A program made the position numbers and the translations under genes. Below, in pieces: positions 32,524 to 40,358 of a DNA stretch of 42,335 nt (position 1 is its first letter; every line of letters starts with the position of its first letter). The notes below the pieces were generated by a model, which saw nothing but the letters and a program-made list of their open reading frames with translations, made no database searches and had not been told where the DNA came from. This stretch comes from Chloroflexota bacterium. Its GTDB lineage: Bacteria; Chloroflexota; Anaerolineae; Aggregatilineales; Phototrophicaceae. The DNA lies in assembly GCA_026706395.1 (NCBI GenBank), contig JAPOYU010000160.1:1-42335 (forward strand). The letters run 5' to 3'.

Positions 32524-33225
32524 ATGGATGGCATAATCCTGGCCGGGGGCGCCGGAACGCGCATGCGCCCTCTGACCCTCAATACGCCGAAGCCGCTCCT
32601 AACCCTGCAAGACCAGCCCATCCTCGCTTGGTCTCTGCTGAGCCTGCGCGGCATCGTCGACCGCGTACTCGTTGTCGTACACCATCTTAAAGAGCAAATC
32701 GCCGACTTCATGGCGGGCCAGACGCTCTTCCTCGACTACACTCTGGTCGAACAAACCCCGGCGCCTCTGGGCACCGGGCACGCGTTGCAATGCTGCCGTC
32801 CAGCCCTACAAAGCCACGATTTCCTCGTCATCAACGGCGATGACCTCTTTGCAAAAGAGGGCTTGCGTCAATTGAGCCGGCATCCATTTGCCATCCTCGC
32901 CGCTCGGCGCGAAGACTACCATCGATATGGCGTGATCGTCCGCGACGATGCCGGCCGTTTCCGCGCCATCCATGAGAAGCCGCCAGCGGGCGCCTACCCG
33001 GCCCCGGCGCCTTGCAGCATCGGCGCCTACAAACTGAGGACCGAGATCTTCGATTACCCCCTGCAAAAGAGCGCGCGCGGCGAATTCGAGCTGACCGACG
33101 CCATTACAGCCGTCGCGACGCGGCGCGACATCGCCACCGTTGACTCGCCATTCTGGCTGCCCATCGGCGATCTGGCCGCGCTGGAAACGGCGCAGGCGGC
33201 CGATATCGTCCGCTGGATCCATTAG
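32524..33225 (+). CDS. sugar-1-phosphate nucleotidyltransferase (NTP_transferase)
   Basis: 233-aa single-domain enzyme. The signature is IILAGGAGTRMRPLTLNTPK, with FLVINGDDLF as the metal-binding Asp motif and AIHEKPPAGAYPAPAP for the sugar-phosphate site. It is similar in size and layout to mannose-1-phosphate guanylyltransferase-like and GlcNAc-1-P uridylyltransferase (MurU-like) proteins and lacks the beta-helix domain of the RmlA at 20891. With GH3 and PIG-L genes in the window a MurU-like recycling role is possible but not shown. Confidence 0.85.
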   Translation: MDGIILAGGAGTRMRPLTLNTPKPLLTLQDQPILAWSLLSLRGIVDRVLVVVHHLKEQIADFMAGQTLFLDYTLVEQTPAPLGTGHALQCCRPALQSHDFLVINGDDLFAKEGLRQLSRHPFAILAARREDYHRYGVIVRDDAGRFRAIHEKPPAGAYPAPAPCSIGAYKLRTEIFDYPLQKSARGEFELTDAITAVATRRDIATVDSPFWLPIGDLAALETAQAADIVRWIH

Positions 33226-33335
33226 TGGAGGAATCGCTCAGCCCGTTTCCTCGTCCACTCCCCTCTGGATTGCCGATGTCAACTATGCCATACTAGGTTG
33301 TACGATTTTTCACAAACGGCGACATAGCCTCACCG

Positions 33336-33944
33336 ATGATCCGCATTACTTATTCGCAGGCGCAAAGCGATATCGCCGAAGCCATCCGCGACGATCTTGC
33401 CGGCGAGGTTGACTCGGCCCATCCGCTTCTGATTGTCCTCGTCTCTAGGCAAGCCGTCGGCGATCCATTCGTGCAAGCGGAGATCCAGCGCGCCCTGGAT
33501 CGCGGTGAGGCGATCTTGCCCCTCCTGCTGGACGATACCGCCTTGCCCGCGACATTGACGGGCTTTCACACCCTTAACTTCCAAGCCGGTTACAATCGGG
33601 AGGTACTGCTGCCGCAGTTGTCACGCGCCTCGCGGAGCCGGGCTGATGTTCGACGAGCCAATCGACGCGCCTTGGCCGTCGTCGGCGGTATAGCGGCGCT
33701 GATGTTTGCACTCGCTATCGTCGCCATAAGCGGCGGCTTGGTCGCCTTTCCAGTCGATGAATACAACGAAGAAGCCACCTTGCAGGCGCAATGGATCGGC
33801 GGGCTCATCGGCGAAACGCTGGAATATGTCCAGCCGCGCAGCAGCGAAGACGCGCGGAACTTCGCCGTCACTTTCGAAGCCGCGCCGACCCGGCTGCATT
33901 TCTACATTCGCGGCACGGCCACCGCATTGGCAAAGGGGAACTGA
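33336..33944 (+). CDS. compact TIR-like domain protein with one membrane helix
   Basis: 202 aa. Residues 1-98 look like a TIR domain with a piece missing: the first strand and helix (MIRITYSQAQSDIAEAIRDD) pass directly to the LLIVLVSRQAVGDPFVQAEI region. This keeps the S-x-x-x-x-x-S/D...E pattern with Glu49 at the position of the conserved, NADase-associated Glu. It then continues through QRALDRGEAILPLLLDD. The roughly 30 residues that normally carry the BB loop are absent. After an Arg-rich linker (100-111) comes one membrane helix (residues ~112-135) and a short extracytoplasmic domain of 65 residues. The stop overlaps the monooxygenase start by one base (TGATG). The TIR assignment is by eye. 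Confidence 0.62.
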   Translation: MIRITYSQAQSDIAEAIRDDLAGEVDSAHPLLIVLVSRQAVGDPFVQAEIQRALDRGEAILPLLLDDTALPATLTGFHTLNFQAGYNREVLLPQLSRASRSRADVRRANRRALAVVGGIAALMFALAIVAISGGLVAFPVDEYNEEATLQAQWIGGLIGETLEYVQPRSSEDARNFAVTFEAAPTRLHFYIRGTATALAKGN

Positions 33945-35155
33945 TGCCCACGGGGGATGTCCTGATCATCGGCGCCGGACCAGCCGGCATCAACGCCGCT
34001 TACGCGCTCGAGCAGGCCGGCATCGAGTACCGCATCATTGAGCGGACGCGGCAAATCGCGCCCACCTGGGACAGCCTCTACCCCTCCCTGCGGCTGAACA
34101 CGTCGCGCTTCTTCAGCGAGCTGCCGGGCCGCCGCTTTCCCCTGCATTGGGGCATCCATCCCACCGCCAAGCAGTATTACCGCTATCTGGTCGACTGGGT
34201 TGCCGACCAGGGATTTACGGTCGACTATGGCGTCGAAGTCCATCGCGTCGCCCTAGGCGAAGACGGCGCCTGGCAAGTCGAAACGAACCAGGGCGTCGAA
34301 CGCTATCGCGCCGTCATACCCGCCACCGGCGTCTTCGATAATCCGCAACTGCCGGATATCGAAGGCATGGACAGCTTCGGCGGCGATATCATGCACTCGC
34401 GTGATTTCCGCCATCCGGATCAGATTCGCGGCAAACGCACACTGGTGGTTGGCACCGGGCCGAGCGGCGCCGATATCGCTGTGGCGGCGGGAAAGGTCGC
34501 GGCCGGCGGCTTCACCTGGCTGGCCATCCGCAGCGGCGTTGACCTGCGCCCGCGTTATCCCTACGGCTTGCCCCGACACGCCTGGATGATGCTCGGCGAA
34601 CGCTTGCCGGAGCGCTATTGTGTCTGGCTGCAGCAGCAGACGGGCAAGATCGAATACAATATGGCTGACTTCGGCGTCTGGCAATCACCGCCCAACACGG
34701 GAAGCGGCGTCGGTTACCGCGGCCCGGAGTTGCTCAATGCCTTGCGCCAAGGCCAGGTGCTGCCCGTTCAGCAGCCCGCGCGCTTCGATACAAACGGCGT
34801 GACGCTGGCGGATGGCAAGGTTATCGAGTTGGATGCCGTGATCATGGCGACCGGTTATTTTCCCGTTCTGCACCACTACCTGGATATCGACATGCAGTAC
34901 AGCACCGCCATGTACTATCCCGAGACCGGCTGTGATTGGGACATCGGGCCCAACGGCGTCCGCGGCTGGCCCCTGCGCGATGTCAGCCGGCATCCCAACG
35001 GGCGTCAAGTCCTCGGGCAGCCCGGCCTGTACCTGGTCGGCGTCTTCTACAAAGGTCGCGGCGCTTTCTACAACATGACCGTCGAGGCGCGCATCGCCGC
35101 CGAACAAATCACTGAGTACCTAAGTCAGCGGCGGTCCTTTCTCGTGGCGGCTTGA
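33944..35155 (+). CDS. flavin-containing monooxygenase-like NAD(P)-binding protein
   Basis: 403 aa from the ATG that overlaps the previous stop. The FAD-binding motif is IIGAGPAGINAAY (GxGxxG at residues 10-15). The fingerprint F-x-G-x-x-x-H at residues 145-151 (FGGDIMHSRDF) marks flavin monooxygenases and Baeyer-Villiger enzymes. The NADPH-binding motif is VVGTGPSGADIAV at 168-180, and ATGYFP is near residue 305. The order and length fit the CzcO/YUCCA-like soluble group. The substrate is unknown. A frame extending upstream to 33791 lies within the TIR-like gene and is not used. Confidence 0.9.
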   Translation: MPTGDVLIIGAGPAGINAAYALEQAGIEYRIIERTRQIAPTWDSLYPSLRLNTSRFFSELPGRRFPLHWGIHPTAKQYYRYLVDWVADQGFTVDYGVEVHRVALGEDGAWQVETNQGVERYRAVIPATGVFDNPQLPDIEGMDSFGGDIMHSRDFRHPDQIRGKRTLVVGTGPSGADIAVAAGKVAAGGFTWLAIRSGVDLRPRYPYGLPRHAWMMLGERLPERYCVWLQQQTGKIEYNMADFGVWQSPPNTGSGVGYRGPELLNALRQGQVLPVQQPARFDTNGVTLADGKVIELDAVIMATGYFPVLHHYLDIDMQYSTAMYYPETGCDWDIGPNGVRGWPLRDVSRHPNGRQVLGQPGLYLVGVFYKGRGAFYNMTVEARIAAEQITEYLSQRRSFLVAA

Positions 35156-35161
35156 GCAGCC

Positions 35162-36043
35162 ATGCGCCGCAGCATCTTCCTCCTCGGCGCGATCCTCTTT
35201 GCTGTTCTTCTCATATTGGTCTTGCTCCGCTTTCTCCTTGCGGCGGCTTTCCCGTCGCCCGTCGTCGCCTATATGACGCTGGAAAGCGGACTGCCGACAG
35301 TCATTGTGCACGACCTGCATCACAACCTGAAAAAACGGCTGGATTTCGAATTCTTCACCGAGCCATCATTTTCGCCCGACGGCGCGCGTCTGGCCTTGAC
35401 CTCGTTCTTGCGCTTCGGCAGCGATATTGTCACCTATGACTTGAGCAGCGGCATCACCTTGAAGCTGACCGACTCGGTGGCGATTGCGGAAACGCCGGCC
35501 TGGTCGCCCGACGGCGAATGGATCGCCTTCGCCAGCAACCGGAAGGGCGACAACAATATCTACATCATTCGGCCGGATAGCTCGGGCCGGCAGCGCGTCA
35601 CAGCCCACAAAGCCGCCGATCGGCAGCCGGCCTGGTCGCCCGATAGCGAGACGATCGCCTTCACTTCAAACCGCGGCGGCGGCTGGGATCTCTTCACGAT
35701 CGACCTGCCCAGCGGAGAAACGCGGCAGCTCACCCGCCACCCATCACCCGATACCTCCCCCGACTGGTCGCCCGATGGCAGGCATATCGTATTCGCCTCC
35801 CGCCGCGACGGCGCTTCAGCCATCTACCTGCTTGAACTCGAGACGCTGACGGTCACGCCACTGGTGGTGGAAACGCGCTACGACAGCTTGCCCAAATGGA
35901 CCCCGGACGGCCGGGCCGTGACCTTCGCCCGTTCCGTCGATGGCGTGTCCCAAATCATGCGCCTGGAATTGGAAACGGGCCAGCTGAGCGTCATGGACCT
36001 CGGCGAAGCCAACGCCGATTCCCTTTCTTGGTGGCGCCGCTGA
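35162..36043 (+). CDS. TolB-like beta-propeller (PD40) protein, membrane-anchored
   Basis: 293 aa. An N-terminal membrane helix (residues 5-30) serves as signal anchor. At least five WD40-like PD40 blades follow, each with a (W/F)-(S/T)-P-D-(G/S) hallmark: FSPDGARLAL, WSPDGEWIAFASN, WSPDSETIAFTSN, WSPDGRHIVFASR and WTPDGRAVTFARS. It acts outside the membrane, probably as a binding platform; no catalytic domain is attached. It starts 6 bp after the monooxygenase stop, so the three genes from 33336 form one transcription unit. Confidence 0.86.
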   Translation: MRRSIFLLGAILFAVLLILVLLRFLLAAAFPSPVVAYMTLESGLPTVIVHDLHHNLKKRLDFEFFTEPSFSPDGARLALTSFLRFGSDIVTYDLSSGITLKLTDSVAIAETPAWSPDGEWIAFASNRKGDNNIYIIRPDSSGRQRVTAHKAADRQPAWSPDSETIAFTSNRGGGWDLFTIDLPSGETRQLTRHPSPDTSPDWSPDGRHIVFASRRDGASAIYLLELETLTVTPLVVETRYDSLPKWTPDGRAVTFARSVDGVSQIMRLELETGQLSVMDLGEANADSLSWWRR

Positions 36044-36072
36044 GCCGACAACCACGAGATCCCGCCATAAAA

Positions 36073-36106
36073 CGCGAAATCTCCGCCAAACGACGGAGAA
36101 ATCGCG
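36073..36106 (-). terminator. hairpin terminator between convergent genes
   Basis: CGCGA-AA-TCTCCG (36073-36085) pairs with CGGAGA-AA-TCGCG (36094-36106): 11 pairs with a 2x2 internal loop and an 8-nt apical loop. On the reverse strand it is followed by TTTTATGG, so it would best terminate the yhhQ-like gene; it also lies 30 bp after the propeller stop. Confidence 0.62.
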
Positions 36107-36198
36107 CCGGAAAAACTGGGAATGCAAGCTCGCTTATGTCAATTTCGCCAGGACGACAAGCGCTTTTGAACCTGTCTCAAAGGCCCGCAGCCCCCGCC

Positions 36199-36870
36199 CT
36201 ACTCGCCTTTCGCCCGCGCAAAAGACGGCGGATCGGTATGCCGTATTTCCGTTATGTGGATCCAGTCTTCGGAATGCTCCTCGACCAGGTAGATGCCCGG
36301 TATCGTTATGATGCCGAAGATCAAGCGGACGATCGTCGTGCCGATGAAGGCCGTCATGAAACCTTCCGTGATCCCCGAAGCGAGCAAGATGAACAGAATC
36401 CGATCAAGCGGGATGCCGATGGCGTTGCTGACTAGCACCCGCCCCCACTGACGCTCAGCGCCGAAGCGCTCTATCCAGCGCGTATAGACCTCGGTGTCAA
36501 CCAATTGCGAGATGACGGAGGCGACCACCGCCGCCATCACGAAACGCCATTCCGGCGACAGCAACTGACCCAACGCGATGCTCTCCTCCGGCGTCATCTC
36601 CGGCGGCAGGTTGGCGATGATGGCGAAGAAGGCTTGCGCAATCAAATAGATGACGGCGGCGGCGATGATGAGCGTGCGCGCCACGTAGGGTCCGGCGAGC
36701 TTGTGCGCCATGTCGCGCAGTGTGAACGTCAACGGGTAGGCGATGGAAAAAGCGCTGACGCCGTAGCCGAAAAGGGTTAGATTCCGCAATACTGAAATGT
36801 CTGCGACCATCTGGGCGGCAACATAGGCGACGGAGACAAGTATCAATATGTGAAGATTTCGGATGGACAT
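36199..36870 (-). CDS. yhhQ: queuosine precursor transporter (YhhQ/VUT family)
   Basis: 223-aa inner-membrane protein with six or so helices. The ATG at 36870 has a perfect AGGAGG Shine-Dalgarno, so the in-frame ATG at 36909 is rejected. The family pattern is seen in AVVASVISQLVDTEVYTRWI and GRVLVSNAIGIPLDRILFIL, where paired acidic residues in helices are typical of VUT proteins. E. coli YhhQ imports preQ0/preQ1 for queuosine tRNA modification. I looked upstream for a preQ1 riboswitch and saw none. GATAAT at about 36902-36907 (reverse) may be a -10. Confidence 0.85.
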   Translation of the reverse strand: MSIRNLHILILVSVAYVAAQMVADISVLRNLTLFGYGVSAFSIAYPLTFTLRDMAHKLAGPYVARTLIIAAAVIYLIAQAFFAIIANLPPEMTPEESIALGQLLSPEWRFVMAAVVASVISQLVDTEVYTRWIERFGAERQWGRVLVSNAIGIPLDRILFILLASGITEGFMTAFIGTTIVRLIFGIITIPGIYLVEEHSEDWIHITEIRHTDPPSFARAKGE

Positions 36871-37009
36871 ATCATCCTCCTGGCAGTCTGTATGGATACA
36901 TATTATCACATGGCTGCAGCGTTAGCGCAGTCGCTTGGGCGGCGAATGCTGCCGACCGGCAGGCCGCCGGAAAACTGCGGCGGCGCGGCGAACCCAGGCG
37001 CGAAACACA

Positions 37010-37873
37010 TTAAGGAGACTCGCTTGCCGCTTCCTTGTACGCCTGTTCACGCTCCAGCAAGGCTCGCTTGCGTTTGATGCCCCAGCGATAACCGCCCAGG
37101 CCCCGATCCTTACGGATGATGCGATGGCAGGGGATCACCAGAGCGGCCGGATTGCTGGCGCAGGCATTGGCGACGGCGCGGATTGCCTTGGGCTGGCCGA
37201 TGGCGGCGGCTACCTCGCTATAATTCCGCGTCTCGCCGACCGGGATCCTCTGCAGCTGCTGCCAGACCTTGATCTGGAAGGCGGTCGCGCGCAGATCGAG
37301 CGGCAGATTCAAGTCGGGCTGCCAGCCTTCCAGGTAGGCGATGATCCGCTCCGTCCAGAAGCCGACGCCCTCATCATCACGCAGGCGCTCGGCGTCGGCG
37401 AACTCGGCGTCCAGGTCGGTGATCAGCGCGCTTTCACTGTCGCCCAGGCTGACCTTGCAGAGCCCGCGATCGGTCGCCGCGACCAGCAGAAAGCCCAACG
37501 GGCAGGCGACAACACTGAAGAAGATCGTCACGCCGGCTCCATGCCGCCGGTATGTTGTCGGGGTCATGCCAAGGTTTTCGTCACTGCGCTCGTAGAGGCG
37601 GCTGGTCGACCCGTAGCCGGCAGCCTGGATCGCGTCTGTAATGCGCTCAGCTTGGCGGACCTGCGTCTTGAAATCATCGATCCGCAGTTTGTCGGAGAAC
37701 TGGCGCGGACTAACCCCGGTAAGGGCTTTGAAGGTTCGCTGGAGGTGGAAGGGGCTGACATGAAAGCGCCTGCCCAAGTCCTGCAAGCTCGCGCCTTCCG
37801 GGTGAATTTCCTGCAGATACATGCATACATTCGCGACCAATTCGGCCCGCTCTTTCCCATCGCCGTCGCGCAT
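37010..37873 (-). CDS. ada: Ada-type AraC regulator / O6-methylguanine-DNA methyltransferase
   Basis: 287 aa with two domains of E. coli Ada. An AraC helix-turn-helix (residues ~10-110, FHVSPFHLQRTFKALTGVSP) is followed by the methyltransferase (~115-287) with the acceptor Cys249 in VIPCHRIIR and the GLGGYRW loop. The N-terminal Ada zinc domain that accepts methyl from phosphotriesters is missing, so the usual methylation switch for activation is lacking. This shortened form occurs in other bacteria. It repairs O6-methylguanine by irreversible self-methylation; how it senses damage is unclear. Confidence 0.92.
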   Translation of the reverse strand: MRDGDGKERAELVANVCMYLQEIHPEGASLQDLGRRFHVSPFHLQRTFKALTGVSPRQFSDKLRIDDFKTQVRQAERITDAIQAAGYGSTSRLYERSDENLGMTPTTYRRHGAGVTIFFSVVACPLGFLLVAATDRGLCKVSLGDSESALITDLDAEFADAERLRDDEGVGFWTERIIAYLEGWQPDLNLPLDLRATAFQIKVWQQLQRIPVGETRNYSEVAAAIGQPKAIRAVANACASNPAALVIPCHRIIRKDRGLGGYRWGIKRKRALLEREQAYKEAASESP

Positions 37874-38032
37874 CTGACCCTTCTCCCTAAGCCCTTGGAT
37901 ACAGCCAAATCATAATGGAAAGAAGCTCGGGCGACACTCTGATTCTTGCGGCATTGCAGCCGATCGCAGCGCGAAACGCCCGGAGCCGGGCAAGCAAAGC
38001 ATACCCGGCGATAATCTCTTGCCGAGAGGATT

Positions 38033-38392
38033 TCAGGGATTCAATACGCTTTCGATCGAATCGATCAGGCGCACATTCCCTTCGCCTGTCGCTTCACAAC
38101 AGAAGACGAAGGGCGAAAGTTTCTCATATTCCGGGTTCAAGCCCAGGACATACAAGTGACCCTGCCGAGGATGAGCGCTGCGATGAATCGCCGTCAAGTG
38201 GCGCAACGCCCCGTCCGGCACAGCATGGGATTCTCGCAGGTCCAGCACAATCGGCACCTGGTTTTCGACGGACTTGATCATGCGATGCCAGGACTTGCGC
38301 GCTTCAATAAGTTGATCAGTGAACCACGGATCGTAAAAGCGGCATTCGATAAGCGATTTCGATTCGTCATGCCAGTTGACGTCTATGGGCAT
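38033..38392 (-). CDS. STAS-like domain protein (119 aa)
   Basis: Soluble protein with a layout resembling SpoIIAA/STAS-like stand-alone domains: an initial strand pair, a helix, then the strand VPIVLDLRESHAVPDGALRH and a final helix after HLYVLGLNPEYEKLSPFV. The family match is by eye and weak. No kinase or sigma factor partner is adjacent. Its start ATG has only a poor Shine-Dalgarno. Confidence 0.58.
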   Translation of the reverse strand: MPIDVNWHDESKSLIECRFYDPWFTDQLIEARKSWHRMIKSVENQVPIVLDLRESHAVPDGALRHLTAIHRSAHPRQGHLYVLGLNPEYEKLSPFVFCCEATGEGNVRLIDSIESVLNP

Positions 38393-38575
38393 CTTCTTAC
38401 TCAGCAGTCACAACCGGGCTAAGGCAAAAGAATCTACAATAATCAGTACCCAACATTATGTGTATAAACAATGATAAAATGCAATATACCTTTTGGAAAC
38501 ATTTTCGGCAATCTGTCTCAAATATTGATTTCGACTGATTCGGCTATTACCTGAGCCCTATACTAGCGGAGCATT

Positions 38576-38683
38576 ATGAAGCAGGCGTTAATGGTCGATA
38601 AGCAGCTTGTGAAGGAAGGACGTAGGATGCCCCGCGTGAGCCGAGGCGATGGCGCCGAGCGCTATGAAGGGGCTGTGTGTTGA
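38576..38683 (+). CDS. candidate 35-aa basic peptide
   Basis: GGAG lies five bases before ATG 38576, and the frame runs 35 codons to TGA, 10 bp before the convergent AhpD-like gene. The product is basic (KEGRRMPRVSRGDGAERYEG). Third positions are mostly G/C. No family and no clear promoter; chance is a real possibility. Confidence 0.27.
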   Translation: MKQALMVDKQLVKEGRRMPRVSRGDGAERYEGAVC

Positions 38684-38693
38684 CCGATCGGCG

Positions 38694-39272
38694 CTAGCTT
38701 TCACCCCAGGGGCGGATGAAGTCTTCGCGTTCGACTCCCAGGGCATCGGCGACCCGATTGATGTAATTGAAGAAGCCGATGATCTGTGTGGCGTCGTGAA
38801 TCGCGACATCATCCAGGCCGGCTGCGCGCAGAGCAAGGATGTCGCGTTCGTCCATTGCAGCCGGCGTCCGCGTAAGTTTTTCGGCGTATGCGCAAAGCGC
38901 GTGATCGATTTCGTTCAGCGGGGCCGCGCGCCAATTGCGGGCAATGGCGTCTACAAAGGCGTCCGCTTCGTCAGCGTCGGCGAATCCGTCGACCTCGGCA
39001 CGGAGGTCATGCGCGTGGGACTGGATTCAGTAGTCGCAATGATTCACCTTGCTGACGACAACCGCGAGCATTTCGCGCTGCCGCCGCGACAACGGGGATT
39101 CGGCGAACATGGTGGCGCCGTACATTTCCATGGCGGATTTCATAGTGCGGGCGTTGAGGGACATGATCTGCACGATGTTCCAGACGCGGCCGGCGCGGGC
39201 GACGGCTTTATCCAGCTCGCGCTTGAGCAGGCCGCTGGCTTGATCGATGGTGATCTGTTTGATGTAGGGCAT
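38694..39272 (-). CDS. AhpD-like peroxidase, probable selenoprotein (in-frame UGA read as Sec)
   Basis: Carboxymuconolactone decarboxylase/AhpD-fold peroxidase-related enzyme, 192 aa if TGA at 39029-39027 is decoded. The first 81 residues match the family (GRVWNIVQIMSLN, PLSRRQREMLAVVVSKVNHCDY). Residue 82 is TGA where relatives have Cys in HCxYCxxxH. The frame continues with IQSHAHDLRAEV, LTRTPAAMDERDILALRAAG and DATQIIGFFNYINRVADALG, all family-like, to TAG at 38696-38694. So Cys79-x-x-Sec82-x-x-x-His86 would be the redox centre. A hairpin suited to SelB lies just after the TGA. GAGG precedes ATG 39272. If UGA were not recoded the product would be a truncated 81-residue domain; the intact downstream half argues against decay. 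No sel genes are in the window. Confidence 0.82.
38991..39008 (-). promoter_or_regulatory. SECIS-like hairpin 3' of in-frame UGA
   Basis: Reading the reverse strand, GACCTC-CGTGCC-GAGGTC forms a perfect 6-bp stem with a 6-nt loop that has G at loop positions 2 and 4. The stem starts 18 nt, and the loop 24 nt, after the TGA. Bacterial SECIS elements need a stem-loop with the loop roughly 16-37 nt after UGA and a G early in the loop; this fits. Confidence 0.68.
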
Positions 39273-39348
39273 GGCGCTACCTCGTTAGAAGAGTTCTGTG
39301 CACCGCACTCAGACGGTCCGCGACTGTTTCACTGTAGCGCAGTGTATC

Positions 39349-39380
39349 GCGCAAACAAAAGAGCGCGCCTTTTGACGCGC
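39349..39380 (-). terminator. rho-independent terminator of the peptide ABC operon
   Basis: On the reverse strand GCGCGTC-AAAA-GGCGCGC (7 pairs, one G-U) is followed by TCTTTTGTTTG. It lies 28 bp after the dppC-like stop and separates that operon from the AhpD-like gene. Confidence 0.8.
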
Positions 39381-39407
39381 CTATCGTGAACTCATGCGCA
39401 TTCCGGC

Positions 39408-40337
39408 TTACCTGCGCAAGCGCGGATCGAGCGCGTCCCGCAAGCCGTCGCCGATGAAGTTGACGCAGAGCACGGTCAGCGAGATCAACATGCCGGGCCA
39501 GAAGACCAGCGTCCAGGTGATGGTCATGTAGTCCTTGCCGTCAAAGAGCAGGCGGCCCCAGGTGGGGAAGTCGGGCGGGAAGCCCAAGCCCAGGAAGGAC
39601 AGCGCTGACTCCGTGATGATGGCGCTGGCGATGCTGAAGGTGGCGGCGACGATGACCGGGCTCATCACGTTGGGCAGGATGTGGCTGGCGAGGATCCGGC
39701 CGTCGCGGGAGCCGACTGCGTTGGCCGCCGTGATGAATTCGCGCGATTTCACCGTCAGCACCTCGCCGCGGACCAAGCGCGCGGTCGGCATCCACTGCAA
39801 GCCGCCGATGACCGAGACCATAAGGATGAAGACGCCGCCTTCCGGCCCGAATGAGGCTTTCAGCGGTTCGCGGAAGAGCATCATCAGCACCAGGAGCAAA
39901 GGCAACTGCGGCAGGGCGATGAAGATGTCGGTCATGCGCATAAGCGGGTTATCGAGCCGGCGGAAGTAACCGGATGCCAAGCCGATGATCGTGCCGATGG
40001 AGATCGACACGAACATGGCGGAAATGCCAATCATCAGCGATACGCGCCCGCCCTGCAGCGCGCGCGCCAAGGTATCGCGTCCGAGGGTGTCCGTGCCCCA
40101 GGGATGCTGCGGCGAGGAAATCTGATAGGCGTCCATGATGTTGATGTAGGTGGGGTCGATAGTCCAAAAAGCGGGACCGACCAGGACGCCAAGCACGATA
40201 ACAGACAGCACGGCGACCGCAATCAGCGCCAGCTTGTGCTTGCGAAACTGCAGCCAGGCATCGCCGACGAAAGTGCGGGCTTGGAGCTGTTCTTCCGCGT
40301 CCAGGTTCTTGGGTTTCGTCTTCTCTTTTGTGGTCAT
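39408..40337 (-). CDS. peptide/nickel ABC transporter permease, DppC/OppC-like
   Basis: 309-aa inner-membrane permease. The N-terminal cytosolic segment carries the OppC-type QFRKHKLALIAVAV entry to helix 1, then HPWGTDTLGRDTLARALQGG, a hallmark of DppC, and the EAA loop ANAVGSRDGRILASHILP. It begins 21 bp after the DppB-like stop. No ATPase genes follow before the terminator, so DppD/DppF-type ATPases must be upstream outside the window or elsewhere. Confidence 0.94.
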   Translation of the reverse strand: MTTKEKTKPKNLDAEEQLQARTFVGDAWLQFRKHKLALIAVAVLSVIVLGVLVGPAFWTIDPTYINIMDAYQISSPQHPWGTDTLGRDTLARALQGGRVSLMIGISAMFVSISIGTIIGLASGYFRRLDNPLMRMTDIFIALPQLPLLLVLMMLFREPLKASFGPEGGVFILMVSVIGGLQWMPTARLVRGEVLTVKSREFITAANAVGSRDGRILASHILPNVMSPVIVAATFSIASAIITESALSFLGLGFPPDFPTWGRLLFDGKDYMTITWTLVFWPGMLISLTVLCVNFIGDGLRDALDPRLRR

Positions 40338-40358
40338 TGTCTCAGCCCATCACATGGA

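Noticed and set aside
36871..37009. preQ1 riboswitch upstream of the queuosine precursor transporter
   Set aside because: No preQ1-I style hairpin with A-rich tail is visible in the leader.
36935..37915. 326-codon forward frame over the Ada-type gene
   Set aside because: The reverse frame carries the AraC and PCHR motifs; the forward frame has no recognisable domain.
38588..38836. 82-codon reverse frame overlapping the AhpD-like 3' half
   Set aside because: It is in a different frame from the family-matching extension after the TGA, and its Ser-rich translation is not protein-like.
39027..39272. Treating the AhpD-like gene as a truncated pseudogene
   Set aside because: The only defect is TGA at the one position where Sec for Cys makes sense; the downstream frame is intact and a suitable hairpin follows. 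Kept open until Sec machinery is checked.
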